A stretch of 33,586 bases of DNA from Planctomycetota bacterium (GTDB lineage Bacteria > Planctomycetota > SZUA-567 > H5-PLA8): contig JAPLOD010000433.1 of assembly GCA_026692735.1 (NCBI GenBank), positions 1 through 33,586 of the forward strand. Direction: 5' to 3'. A program made the translations under genes and the position numbers. Below the pieces are notes generated by a model. It did no database searches. It saw only the letters and a program-made list of their open reading frames with translations, and had not been told where the DNA came from. Positions 1 to 7,083 of this stretch are shown here, one piece after another; positions within the stretch are counted from its first letter, which is position 1, and each line of letters starts with the position of its first letter.

Positions 1-652
1 CGCAGATCTCATCGGGGGTCTGACTCTTGAGGGCTTTGGCTAGAGCGGAGTAGCCGCCGCGCGCGATGTACTCGTCAATGTTGCCGGGGTCAATGATGCC
101 GCTGGCGGCCAGGACCACGCGGCGCTGCCGGACCAGGAAGGGGTGCTGGTCGAGGTACGGGACGCCGTCCCAGGCCTTGAACTGCTCGCCGCGGAATTGG
201 CCGAGCACCATGTCGGCCGCGATGCTCTGCTTGCGCAGGACGGTGTTCAGCAGGCTCGGCACCAGATCGGCACTCACGCCGCCGAAGCTGACGCGGGTCC
301 TCCCGGGCAGTTGGATGTCCACGAGCGGCTCTTCGGAGCAGAGGCCGATGCAGCCGACTTCAACCACGTCGGCGGCGAAGCTCTGCTCGGACAGCCACGC
401 GCGGATGGCGGCGAGTGTCTTGGCGGCGCCCGCGCCCAGTCCGCAGGTGCCGGCGCCGATGAAGATCAGGGGCTTGTCGAGCTTCTCGCGGCGCAGGGCG
501 GTGAGCAGGGCCTCGTACTGCTGGGCGCCGGCGGCCCGGGCGGGGGCGAACGGGCCGGCCTTGAGGCCGTCGAGCAGTTCCGGCACGGGCTTGGAGGGCG
601 TCTCCCAGCACATGCCGGTGACGGGGGGACCTGCCTTGTCAGGCGTTTGCAT
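1..652 (-). CDS. nuoF: NADH-binding flavoprotein subunit, NuoF/HydB/HndC type (3' end outside window)
   Basis: This is the N-terminal 217 codons of a NADH-oxidising FMN/Fe-S subunit. The first ~135 residues form a thioredoxin-like [2Fe-2S] domain with Cys70 (GTCGLGAGA) and Cys101/Cys105 (GCIGLCSEEPL). The segment from ~145 (HPFLVRQRRVVL, IDPGNIDEYIARGGY) matches the start of the NuoF 51-kDa core. An N-terminal [2Fe-2S] domain fused to the NuoF core is known from HydB/HndC of electron-bifurcating [FeFe] hydrogenases and related NAD-linked dehydrogenases, not from classical complex I NuoF, so that is the preferred reading; the catalytic partner lies outside the window. The ATG at 652 is preceded by AAAAGGAG at 7 nt. 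It overlaps the end of nuoE by 14 bp, so the two are probably translationally coupled. The gene is cut by the window edge, not broken. Confidence 0.88.
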   Translation of the reverse strand, partial: MQTPDKAGPPVTGMCWETPSKPVPELLDGLKAGPFAPARAAGAQQYEALLTALRREKLDKPLIFIGAGTCGLGAGAAKTLAAIRAWLSEQSFAADVVEVGCIGLCSEEPLVDIQLPGRTRVSFGGVSADLVPSLLNTVLRKQSIAADMVLGQFRGEQFKAWDGVPYLDQHPFLVRQRRVVLAASGIIDPGNIDEYIARGGYSALAKALKSQTPDEIC

Positions 653-1160
653 TCGTCAACTCCTTTTCGCGGCACTCAGCAATGATCCTGGCCAGCTTGG
701 CGGGGGCCACTTTTGCGTAGAACTCGCCGTTCACGTTCACCACAGGCGCCAGACCGCAGGCGCCCATGCAGGCGACCGTTTCGAGACTAAAGAGCTGGTC
801 ATGGCTGGTCTGGCCGGGCTTCAGCTTCAACTGCTTGACGGCCATCTCCAGTCCCTTCAGGGAGCCCTTGACGTGGCAGGCGGTGCCGCGGCAGACCATG
901 AAGTGGTGCTTGCCCTTCGGCTGGAAACGGAACTGGTTGTAGAAGGTAGCCACGCCGTAAATCTTGCTTGCCGGCAGGCGCAGGTGGCGGCTGATCTCCT
1001 CGACGGCCTCACGCGAGAGGAAGCCTAGGACCTCCTGCACTTCCTGCAGGATGGGGATGAGCGCGTCGCGGCCGGCCCCGGCATGCGCTGCCAGGACCGC
1101 CCTGATGCTCTGTGCCTGCTTCCCTGCCGGAGCGGGCTGTTCGGTGGTGGTCGCGATCAT
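639..1160 (-). CDS. nuoE: NADH dehydrogenase 24-kDa [2Fe-2S] subunit, NuoE/HndA type
   Basis: A 173-residue thioredoxin-like [2Fe-2S] protein that passes electrons between the NADH/FMN subunit and a partner. An N-terminal helical bundle (about 20-75, containing YGVATFYNQF) is followed by the ferredoxin-like domain. The four cluster cysteines are all visible: Cys90 and Cys95 (CRGTAC, C-x4-C), then Cys131 and Cys135 (CMGAC, C-x3-C). The length is normal for HndA/HydC/NuoE. The start codon overlaps the rex stop as ATGA, and the 3' end overlaps nuoF by 14 bp, so rex, nuoE and nuoF form one transcript. Family assignment is firm. Whether the complex is a respiratory NADH dehydrogenase, an electron-bifurcating hydrogenase or a formate dehydrogenase cannot be decided from what is visible. 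Confidence 0.93.
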   Translation of the reverse strand: MIATTTEQPAPAGKQAQSIRAVLAAHAGAGRDALIPILQEVQEVLGFLSREAVEEISRHLRLPASKIYGVATFYNQFRFQPKGKHHFMVCRGTACHVKGSLKGLEMAVKQLKLKPGQTSHDQLFSLETVACMGACGLAPVVNVNGEFYAKVAPAKLARIIAECREKELTNANA

Positions 1161-1810
1161 GATTGGGTGTCCCTTTCCTGCTGTTTCTCGTGTCGCGCGA
1201 AGTACGCGACCTTTTCCAGAGCCATGGTCATGTCCAGGTCTTCAGTGTAGACCCAGGGCGGGACCTTGAGAGAGACGGGAGCGAAGTTGAGGATGCCGCG
1301 CACGCCGGCCGCGATGAGCGTGTCGGCCACGCTCTGGGCCGCTTCCGCGGGGGTGGCGATGACGGCCACGCGGATGTTCTCGCGTGCGGCGATGGTGGGG
1401 ATCTGAGCGATAGGATAGCAGCGGCAGCCGTGGATCGTGCGGTTGACTTTCTCCGGCGCGGCGTCAAACGCGGCCACAATGGCCAACCGCGGGCGCCGGC
1501 CGGCGAAGTATGCCAGGATCGCACGCCCCAGGTTGCCCACGCCCACCAAGGCGACATTCTGACCGTCGGGGTCATCGAGGAATTCCCCGATACTGGCGGC
1601 CAACTCGGCGACTTGATAGCCTCTGTTGGGGCTTCCAGAGTAGCCGACGGACATCAGGTCGCGGCGGACCTGGGCCGGTGTTGCGCCCGAGAGGGCTGCA
1701 ATCTGATAGGAGTAGACGTTGGCGGGGCCGGTGGTCAGGGAGCGGAAGAGCACTCGTCTGTAGGCGCTCAGGCGTCCGATGGTTCTAACAGATATGCGCT
1801 TGCGCAGCAT
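1157..1810 (-). CDS. rex: Redox-sensing transcriptional repressor Rex
   Basis: A 217-residue Rex protein, a homodimeric repressor that binds DNA when NAD+/NADH is high and is released by NADH. An N-terminal winged helix (about 1-75; RISVRTIGRLSAYRRVL, then ATPAQVRRDLMSVGYSG) precedes a Rossmann domain whose nucleotide loop is GVGNLG at 90-95. A C-terminal helix (residues ~193-205) would swap into the dimer partner. The reading frame is open further upstream, but the ATG at 1810 starts the conserved region and has GGAGG 8 nt before it; the in-frame ATG at 1825 lies inside that Shine-Dalgarno, so 1810 was chosen. The stop overlaps nuoE (ATGA). A palindrome resembling the Rex box lies just upstream, consistent with autoregulation and redox control of nuoEF. 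Confidence 0.95.
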   Translation of the reverse strand: MLRKRISVRTIGRLSAYRRVLFRSLTTGPANVYSYQIAALSGATPAQVRRDLMSVGYSGSPNRGYQVAELAASIGEFLDDPDGQNVALVGVGNLGRAILAYFAGRRPRLAIVAAFDAAPEKVNRTIHGCRCYPIAQIPTIAARENIRVAVIATPAEAAQSVADTLIAAGVRGILNFAPVSLKVPPWVYTEDLDMTMALEKVAYFARHEKQQERDTQS

Positions 1811-1844
1811 GTGCGTGCCCTCCATAGTTGTGATCATAGTAACG

Positions 1845-1862
1845 CTGTGATTTCCTTCACGA
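1845..1862 (-). promoter_or_regulatory. Candidate Rex operator (ROP site)
   Basis: On the minus strand this reads TCGTGAAGGAAATCACAG. The known Rex-box consensus is TTGTGAA-N4-TTCACAA, and 11 of 14 specified positions agree, with GTGAA and TCACA arms. It lies just downstream of the predicted -10, at roughly +6 to +23 of the transcript, where a bound repressor would block initiation or elongation. Position and match are seen directly; binding by Rex is inferred. Confidence 0.65.
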
Positions 1863-1874
1863 ATCTCAAGCGGG

Positions 1875-1902
1875 AGTATAAGGTCGGAACCTACCGCGTC
1901 AA
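1875..1902 (-). promoter_or_regulatory. sigma70-type promoter of the rex-nuoE-nuoF operon
   Basis: The minus strand carries TTGACG (1902-1897), a 16-bp spacer and TATACT (1880-1875). Transcription would start near 1868, giving a leader of about 58 nt that includes the Rex-box-like palindrome and the GGAGG of rex. Both hexamers match the housekeeping consensus at 5 of 6 positions. Confidence 0.65.
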
Positions 1903-2036
1903 GAAATTTTCGTGAGAAAAAGAACGTAGCCAAGAGCCCTGTAGCGAGGCGCGTTGTGCAGATCATTGGCACCCGTCGAAGTAGCACAATGAAATAATGT
2001 ATAAGTGATTTCTTTATAAGATGTTACACTCTCAAT
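1903..2036 (-). other. AT-rich intergenic spacer
   Basis: This stretch holds no gene that can be supported. It is visibly more AT-rich than its neighbours, especially 1989-2030. It lies between the end of the glycoside-hydrolase-like gene and the rex promoter. No clear terminator (GC stem plus T run) was seen. The base composition change coincides with the abrupt end of the upstream gene. Confidence 0.5.
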
Positions 2037-3524
2037 CTAGGCTGGGTGGTGCTCGTCGGGAACGATATAGTCGGCGATATTCTCGACGAAGATCGAGGGC
2101 GCCCCAGGGGCGCGCACAACGAGCAGCCCATTTTCGCCAACGCGAGTGCGGCAGTAAGACAGGATGTGCAGGAGCTCATCCATATCGGTATGGAACGGCT
2201 CGCGGCCATGCTCCAGGTGACAGCACGGGTGCGACGCGACCGCATCGAGGTAGAGCCCGTCCCAGGGCAGACCGGACAGAACCGCATCCGCGAGGTGCTT
2301 GCAGGCGTCCAGCCAGCCGCTTTTCAGGCACATCAGGCCGCCGGTCTCGCCGGTCCCGACCCAGTTGTGGATAACCCCAAGCGATGGCGCGGCCATGTGC
2401 CGCCACCGGTCCGCCTGTGTTCCATAGGCCGCGACGTCCGGATGCAGCTCCCTGAGCGACACGCAAGGGACGATCTTCAGGCCGTGGCTGTGCGCCGCGT
2501 CAATCGTCCTGCTGAGCTCACGCATCCCGGCTTCATCGTAGGGCGGATACGCGCCGTGCTTCCAGAACGGGCCGTCCTCGCGGTAGCTGTCCTGGAACCG
2601 GATCAGCGTGATGCCCCGCTGTGCCAGCCGGCCAAGCTCCTCATCGCTGCAGCAGCGGCCCGCGATGCAGACGTCGCGGAGCCGCTCCCGTGTTCTTGCG
2701 CCGGCCTTCGGTGCCGGGAGCGCGATGCCCAGGCGCAGGGCCCGCGTGCCCTGGACCCGCACTCCCATCCGGCGCAGGGCCATGCAATACGGGTTCAGTT
2801 CCACGACTGTTCCGTCGGCGCCATGTACGACGCGGTACTGTCCCAAACCGATATCCGGCCCGAAGGCGCAGTCCCACTGGGCCAGTTCGGAAGCCGGGAA
2901 GAGATCAATGCCTTCAACGCCGCGCTCGCGACACAGCACCTGCAGCGGCGTGTAGCGGGAGAGAAACGCCGTGCTGTGGCCCTGGCGGGCGAGGTCGTAC
3001 CACGCCCGCCCGCCCAGGAGATCCGGGGCGCCGGCCTGGGTGGGATGGAAGCGGACGAAGCAGTCCGTCAGGCCCGCGCGTAACGTCAAGTCCATGGCCC
3101 GGACTTCGACCACGCCATCGCACCCCGCCTGAGACATGATCTCAAGCGTGGTCCAGATCAGGCCGTAGTCGTGGTATTCGGTCCGGCGCCTGTACCCCAC
3201 GGGGATAGCGTTGCCGGCGTTATCCCGGTACGTTCCTTCCGCCACCACGACAGGCACGCCCGCGGGCGTCGTCTCGACTCGCAAGCTGGGCGCCTTTTCG
3301 TTTTTCTCGGAGAACGCGGTGAAGACGCCCGCGTCAACATGCGGGTCGGGCTGCACAAAACGCAGAGCGCTTGTCACTGGAGAACGCAGCAGGTTTCGGC
3401 CTGAACCGCTCTTGATCCTGATGGAAGTCCACGCGCCGCCCGCTGCGGCGGAATGCTCGATCTCCCACGCCTGGCTGGTGACGCGGACACCGTGGCTGTG
3501 TTCTGCAGCGCGAATCTCGGACAT
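2037..3524 (-). CDS. Glycoside-hydrolase-like protein (beta-sandwich plus TIM barrel), apparently C-terminally truncated
   Basis: A 495-residue cytoplasmic protein without a signal peptide. The first ~270 residues look beta-rich, as in the N-terminal sandwich of alpha-galactosidase-like enzymes. From ~285 a TIM barrel begins: GITLIRFQDSYREDGPFW, then HGLKIVPCVSLRELH, then LPWDGLYLDAVASHPCCH, whose strand-end Asp is a candidate catalytic residue, then GLLVVRAPGAP. The barrel stops after about the sixth strand (ADYIVPDEHHPA), and none of the frames downstream continues it, so the C-terminal third expected of such enzymes is missing. The frame is open from a TTG at 3572, but the ATG at 3524 was chosen because it avoids a low-complexity Arg-rich extension; its Shine-Dalgarno is weak. 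Substrate and exact family are not recognised. Confidence 0.72.
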   Translation of the reverse strand: MSEIRAAEHSHGVRVTSQAWEIEHSAAAGGAWTSIRIKSGSGRNLLRSPVTSALRFVQPDPHVDAGVFTAFSEKNEKAPSLRVETTPAGVPVVVAEGTYRDNAGNAIPVGYRRRTEYHDYGLIWTTLEIMSQAGCDGVVEVRAMDLTLRAGLTDCFVRFHPTQAGAPDLLGGRAWYDLARQGHSTAFLSRYTPLQVLCRERGVEGIDLFPASELAQWDCAFGPDIGLGQYRVVHGADGTVVELNPYCMALRRMGVRVQGTRALRLGIALPAPKAGARTRERLRDVCIAGRCCSDEELGRLAQRGITLIRFQDSYREDGPFWKHGAYPPYDEAGMRELSRTIDAAHSHGLKIVPCVSLRELHPDVAAYGTQADRWRHMAAPSLGVIHNWVGTGETGGLMCLKSGWLDACKHLADAVLSGLPWDGLYLDAVASHPCCHLEHGREPFHTDMDELLHILSYCRTRVGENGLLVVRAPGAPSIFVENIADYIVPDEHHPA

Positions 3525-3633
3525 GGTTTGTTCCGTGGCCAAGTATCTAACGCGCCTCCGGCCGCTGTACAAAGGAAGAAACGCTGGAACACGGTGCCAC
3601 TGGCTGTTGCGCCACGATGTGCTACAGTGCTCA

Positions 3634-3663
3634 TTGACCTACGGGCGTGGTTAGAGGTGTACT
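3634..3663 (+). promoter_or_regulatory. Candidate promoter of the HlyD/MacB-type export operon
   Basis: TTGACC at 3634-3639, an 18-bp spacer and TGTACT at 3658-3663. A start near 3670 would leave a very short leader before the GTG at 3684. The -10 is weak, so this is only a candidate within the 159-bp divergent spacer. Confidence 0.3.
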
Positions 3664-3683
3664 CAAGATATGGGTGTGATGGC

Positions 3684-5390
3684 GTGAGTACCGAAGCGGC
3701 GGGAAAGTCCGGTGGTTCGCGCGCGCGTCTGCCGCGGTGGTGGCGGCGCGGAGCCGCAGCGATCGTGTTGCTGCTGGGCGCGTGTCTCGGCGTGTACCTG
3801 CTGCCCGCGTCGGGGCCTATCGCGGCGACGGGCGTCACGGCCTCCGCTCCCGGCGAATGGCTTCCCGTCAAGCGCGGAGACTTTGAGATCCTGTGCCGCG
3901 AGGAAGGCGAACTGCGGCCGGTCAAAGTGACGACGATGACGTTCCTGCGCTGGGGCAAGATCAGCTACCTGATCCCGGAGAGCACCTGCGTCAAGAAAGG
4001 CGAGAAGCTCGTCAGCCTGGAGACGAAGGATCTCGAGGAAGACTTTCAGCGGTGCCAGGAGGACCTGGCCGCGGGGGAGCGCGACCTGGCGCAGCGCGAA
4101 CAGAACCGCGACCTTGATCTCAAGCGCCTGGCCACCGAACTGAGCTCGGAGAAGGAACGCGCGGCGCTGGCCGCACTGAGGGAAAGGGAACTGCTGGCGA
4201 AGCCTCTGCCCGAGGACAAGGAGCAGGCGGCATCCGAACTGGAAGGGGCGAAGACGCAGTTGGAGAGCGCCAAGGCGTCCCTGGAAGCCTACAAACCGCT
4301 GGCCGAGGCCGGATTCGGGTCAGGCACCGACTTGGCCGGCAGGGAACTCGCCGTGGCCCAGGCAGAGGTCGAACTAGAGCGGGCGCAGATACGGCACAAG
4401 CTCGCGATGGCCGGGGCGAAGCCCGAGGAACGTCAACGGGCCAAGCTGGAACGCGAACAGGCCGACCTGACCCTGAGGATCAAAGAGATAGATGTCGTCA
4501 GTCAGACCAACGCACTCCATGTCAAGGTCAGCGCCGGACAGCGTTCTGTCGCACTCTTGAAGCACAAGCTGGAGGACCGCAAGGAGGAACTGGCGCGCAG
4601 CACCCTTTACGCCCCGCACGATGGCATCGCCGTGTACCGCGTCATCGAATGGCGCGGGAACAAGAAGGTCGAGGTGGGGGAGCAGGTCGGCCCGTGGCTG
4701 AGTCCCATGGAGTTGCCCATCTACGACAAGATGAAGGTGCGCACGCAGGTCCCCGAATCGTTCATCCGCAAGATCAAGGCCCGCCCGCCCGGCGGCGCGC
4801 CAGGGACCGGCTCCAAGGCGCGCGTCACGGTGAAGACGCTGCCGGACCGCGTGTACACAGCGGAGGTGACATGGATTGACGGCTGGGCGCGCGACCGGAA
4901 CTCCAAGCTGGCCGAGGCGGACATCAGGGCGCAGGGCCTCTCCGGCGTGCGGGTCTTCGATGTGGAGGTCGAACTGGCGGAGAGCGATCCGGACCGGCTG
5001 CGCGAGGGCTTCCGGGCGACGGTGGAGTTTCCGGTGGAGACGTACCCGGGCATGCTCTCGGTGCCCATCAGCGCTGTCACGAATCGCGACGGGGCGGCGC
5101 AGGTCCAGGTCTGGAAGACCGGCGCTGGGGAATGGCGGAAGGTCGAGCTGGGCATGCAGTCGGTGGACCGCGTGGTCGTGACTGCAGGGCTCCGCGAGGG
5201 CGAGTTGGTGTTCGCGCCGCGGACCGCGCCGCCGCGGCCGGTCGAGAAGCCACTCCCCGAGGAAAGCTCCGACGTCGCGAAGAACCGGGGCAGAGGACGG
5301 CGTGAGTCCGCTGGCGGACCGCCCGAGGGCGTTCCGCCACCCCAGCCGCGCGGTGACAAGAAGCCGGAGGGCGGCGGACGAAGGCCATGA
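3684..5390 (+). CDS. HlyD-family periplasmic adaptor (membrane fusion protein) 1
   Basis: A 568-residue adaptor that would link an inner-membrane ABC permease to the outer envelope. Order of parts: a short basic cytoplasmic tail; one TM segment at ~23-41 (AAIVLLLGACLGVYLLP); the first half of the lipoyl-like domain; a long Glu/Lys-rich coiled-coil hairpin at ~115-300; then a beta-barrel and membrane-proximal domain (LSVPISAVTNRDGAAQVQVW). The last ~50 residues are Pro/Gly/Arg-rich and probably disordered, which is unusual for this family. The frame is open from 3453, but that would overlap the divergent gene, so the GTG at 3684 just before the TM segment was chosen; its ribosome-binding site is poor. 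First gene of a six-gene operon. Confidence 0.82.
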   Translation: MSTEAAGKSGGSRARLPRWWRRGAAAIVLLLGACLGVYLLPASGPIAATGVTASAPGEWLPVKRGDFEILCREEGELRPVKVTTMTFLRWGKISYLIPESTCVKKGEKLVSLETKDLEEDFQRCQEDLAAGERDLAQREQNRDLDLKRLATELSSEKERAALAALRERELLAKPLPEDKEQAASELEGAKTQLESAKASLEAYKPLAEAGFGSGTDLAGRELAVAQAEVELERAQIRHKLAMAGAKPEERQRAKLEREQADLTLRIKEIDVVSQTNALHVKVSAGQRSVALLKHKLEDRKEELARSTLYAPHDGIAVYRVIEWRGNKKVEVGEQVGPWLSPMELPIYDKMKVRTQVPESFIRKIKARPPGGAPGTGSKARVTVKTLPDRVYTAEVTWIDGWARDRNSKLAEADIRAQGLSGVRVFDVEVELAESDPDRLREGFRATVEFPVETYPGMLSVPISAVTNRDGAAQVQVWKTGAGEWRKVELGMQSVDRVVVTAGLREGELVFAPRTAPPRPVEKPLPEESSDVAKNRGRGRRESAGGPPEGVPPPQPRGDKKPEGGGRRP

Positions 5391-5523
5391 TGAGGTTCTT
5401 GGCTCGCGATTGTGGATCGCCGATCTGAGGAACAACAGGCCGGCGCCTCCCGTGAGCCGGCAGGCGCGGATGTGAACGTGGTCAGTGGCGGGCGGGACGA
5501 GGAAAGGGCGAAGCGCCAGGACG

Positions 5524-7026
5524 ATGACAGATCAACCTGAGATACGCAAGGCGCGATCCGTGCTGCGACGGCTGGCGTGGGTGCCAGGCTGTGCCGCGCT
5601 GCTGCTGGCGGCGTACATCGCGGTGCGGGCCTCGTACCACGAACCGGAGGCGCACGCGGCGCAGGAAGGCTCCGGCCCGCAGACTGACGGGCGCACCGCG
5701 CTTGTCGTATGCCGTTCCTTCGAGCAGGCCGTGCAGCGTGTTGGCGTCCTGAAGCCGGTCACGGAGATGCACATTTTCGCCAAGGTGAACGGGACGATCC
5801 AGGAACTCGCCCCGCAAGGCAAGGTGGTGGCCAAGGACGAAGTGGTGCTGAGGCTTGACCCGCGCCCGCATGAGGATGCGCGGGCGACGCAGGAAGCCGC
5901 GATCAAGCAGCAGGAGGCGGAGTTCAAGACCGTCCAGCAGGCAGCGGCCAAGATTCTCAACCAGGCCAAGGAAGACGTGGTCAGCTATGACCTGAAGGTG
6001 GAACTGGAGACCCGCCGGCTGGAGGAGGTGAAGAAAGGCCCGACGCCGACCGACAGGGTGAACGCCGAGGTCAACCTGGAGAACAGCCGCAACCTTCTGG
6101 CGGCCAGGGAGGATGAACTGAAGACGCTGGAAGAACTGGCCGCCGTGGGTTGCGAGCCGAAAGAGGAAGTGCGCAAGAAGCAACTGGAGGTGGTCAAACA
6201 GCGCCTGGCCGTTCAGCAAGCCGACATCAAGTACCGCAAGATACAGATTCTGGACCCCGTGACAGTGGCCGAACAGGAGTTCAAGGTCCGTGAGGCCGTC
6301 AAGACGCGCGACGCGGCCAAGGAGCGGGTCGCCCTGCTGGAACGCAACATGCAGCGTGACGCGGAACGTCATGCGCGCCACATGGGGCGCGAGAATGAGC
6401 GCCTCAAGGACCTGACGGAGAAGGTCGCCAAGACCGTGCATACGGCGCCATGCCCCGGGGTCGTGGTCTACCGCCGGCACCGCTGGTTCACGTTCATGGC
6501 CGGACGCGACGTGTGGGAGGGACAGGAGATATTGGCGCTGCCGGACTTCAGGACCATGAAAGTGGCGCTGACCGTGGACGAAGCACGCATTGCGTTCGTG
6601 CAGGAAGGGCAGGACGCGGAGATCACCCCCGCGGGATGGACGGGCGAGCCGTTCAAAGGGAAGGTCACGCTCGTGGCGGACAAGGGACGGGACGAGTTCG
6701 AGCAGTTCACGGACGAGACCACTGCCATCTCGGGAACGGCCAACCGCCAGGTGTTCGATGTCGAGGTCGAGGTAAAGGGACAGAACCAGTCCCTGCGGCC
6801 CGGGCTGCGCGCCCAGGTACGCATCATCCTGCGGACGATCGAGAAGGCGCTGCTGGTGCCGCGGGCGGCGCTGGTCCGGGACGAGAACGGCGACACGATC
6901 GTGCGGCTGGGCACGCCGGGCCACATCGAACGCCGGCAGGTGAAGGTCAAAGCGGGGAATGACTTCGACGCCGTGGTGGAAGGTGTGAAGGAAGGCGAGC
7001 GGGTCTGGGTGGTGGAGCCGGAGTAG
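5524..7026 (+). CDS. HlyD-family periplasmic adaptor 2
   Basis: A 500-residue membrane-fusion protein with one TM segment at ~23-36 (LAWVPGCAALLLAAYIA), a lipoyl-like half (HIFAKVNGTIQELAPQGKVV), a coiled-coil hairpin from ~110 to ~320 rich in Glu, Lys and Gln, the returning lipoyl half (TAPCPGVVVYRRHRWF) and a C-terminal barrel ending LVPRAALVRDENGDTIVRLG. It shares architecture but little obvious identity with adaptors 1 and 3, so it is not a recent duplicate. The ATG at 5524 follows AGGA; an in-frame GTG at 5485 would add 13 residues and cannot be excluded. It lies 133 bp after adaptor 1 and 57 bp before adaptor 3. Confidence 0.85.
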   Translation: MTDQPEIRKARSVLRRLAWVPGCAALLLAAYIAVRASYHEPEAHAAQEGSGPQTDGRTALVVCRSFEQAVQRVGVLKPVTEMHIFAKVNGTIQELAPQGKVVAKDEVVLRLDPRPHEDARATQEAAIKQQEAEFKTVQQAAAKILNQAKEDVVSYDLKVELETRRLEEVKKGPTPTDRVNAEVNLENSRNLLAAREDELKTLEELAAVGCEPKEEVRKKQLEVVKQRLAVQQADIKYRKIQILDPVTVAEQEFKVREAVKTRDAAKERVALLERNMQRDAERHARHMGRENERLKDLTEKVAKTVHTAPCPGVVVYRRHRWFTFMAGRDVWEGQEILALPDFRTMKVALTVDEARIAFVQEGQDAEITPAGWTGEPFKGKVTLVADKGRDEFEQFTDETTAISGTANRQVFDVEVEVKGQNQSLRPGLRAQVRIILRTIEKALLVPRAALVRDENGDTIVRLGTPGHIERRQVKVKAGNDFDAVVEGVKEGERVWVVEPE

Positions 7027-7038
7027 GGCGGGGGTGGC

Positions 7039-7062
7039 GGGCGGGCCGAGAGAGGCCCGTCC
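7039..7062 (+). other. GC-rich hairpin between adaptor genes 2 and 3
   Basis: A 9-bp stem (GGGCGGGCC with GGCCCGTCC, one G-U pair) closes a 6-nt loop GAGAGA. There is no following T run, so it is not a classical terminator. It might stabilise or pause the operon mRNA; the role is inference. Confidence 0.35.
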
Positions 7063-7083
7063 ACCGGCACAGCGAGGAGCGGC

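Noticed and set aside
66-1028. Plus-strand open frames opposite nuoE/nuoF
   Set aside because: Shadows; the minus strand carries the Fe-S cysteines and overlapping starts.
1953-2030. A second Rex box in the AT-rich spacer (TTGTG near 1954, CACAA near 1986)
   Set aside because: The half sites are in wrong spacing and do not form the 18-bp palindrome; only the site at 1845-1862 fits.
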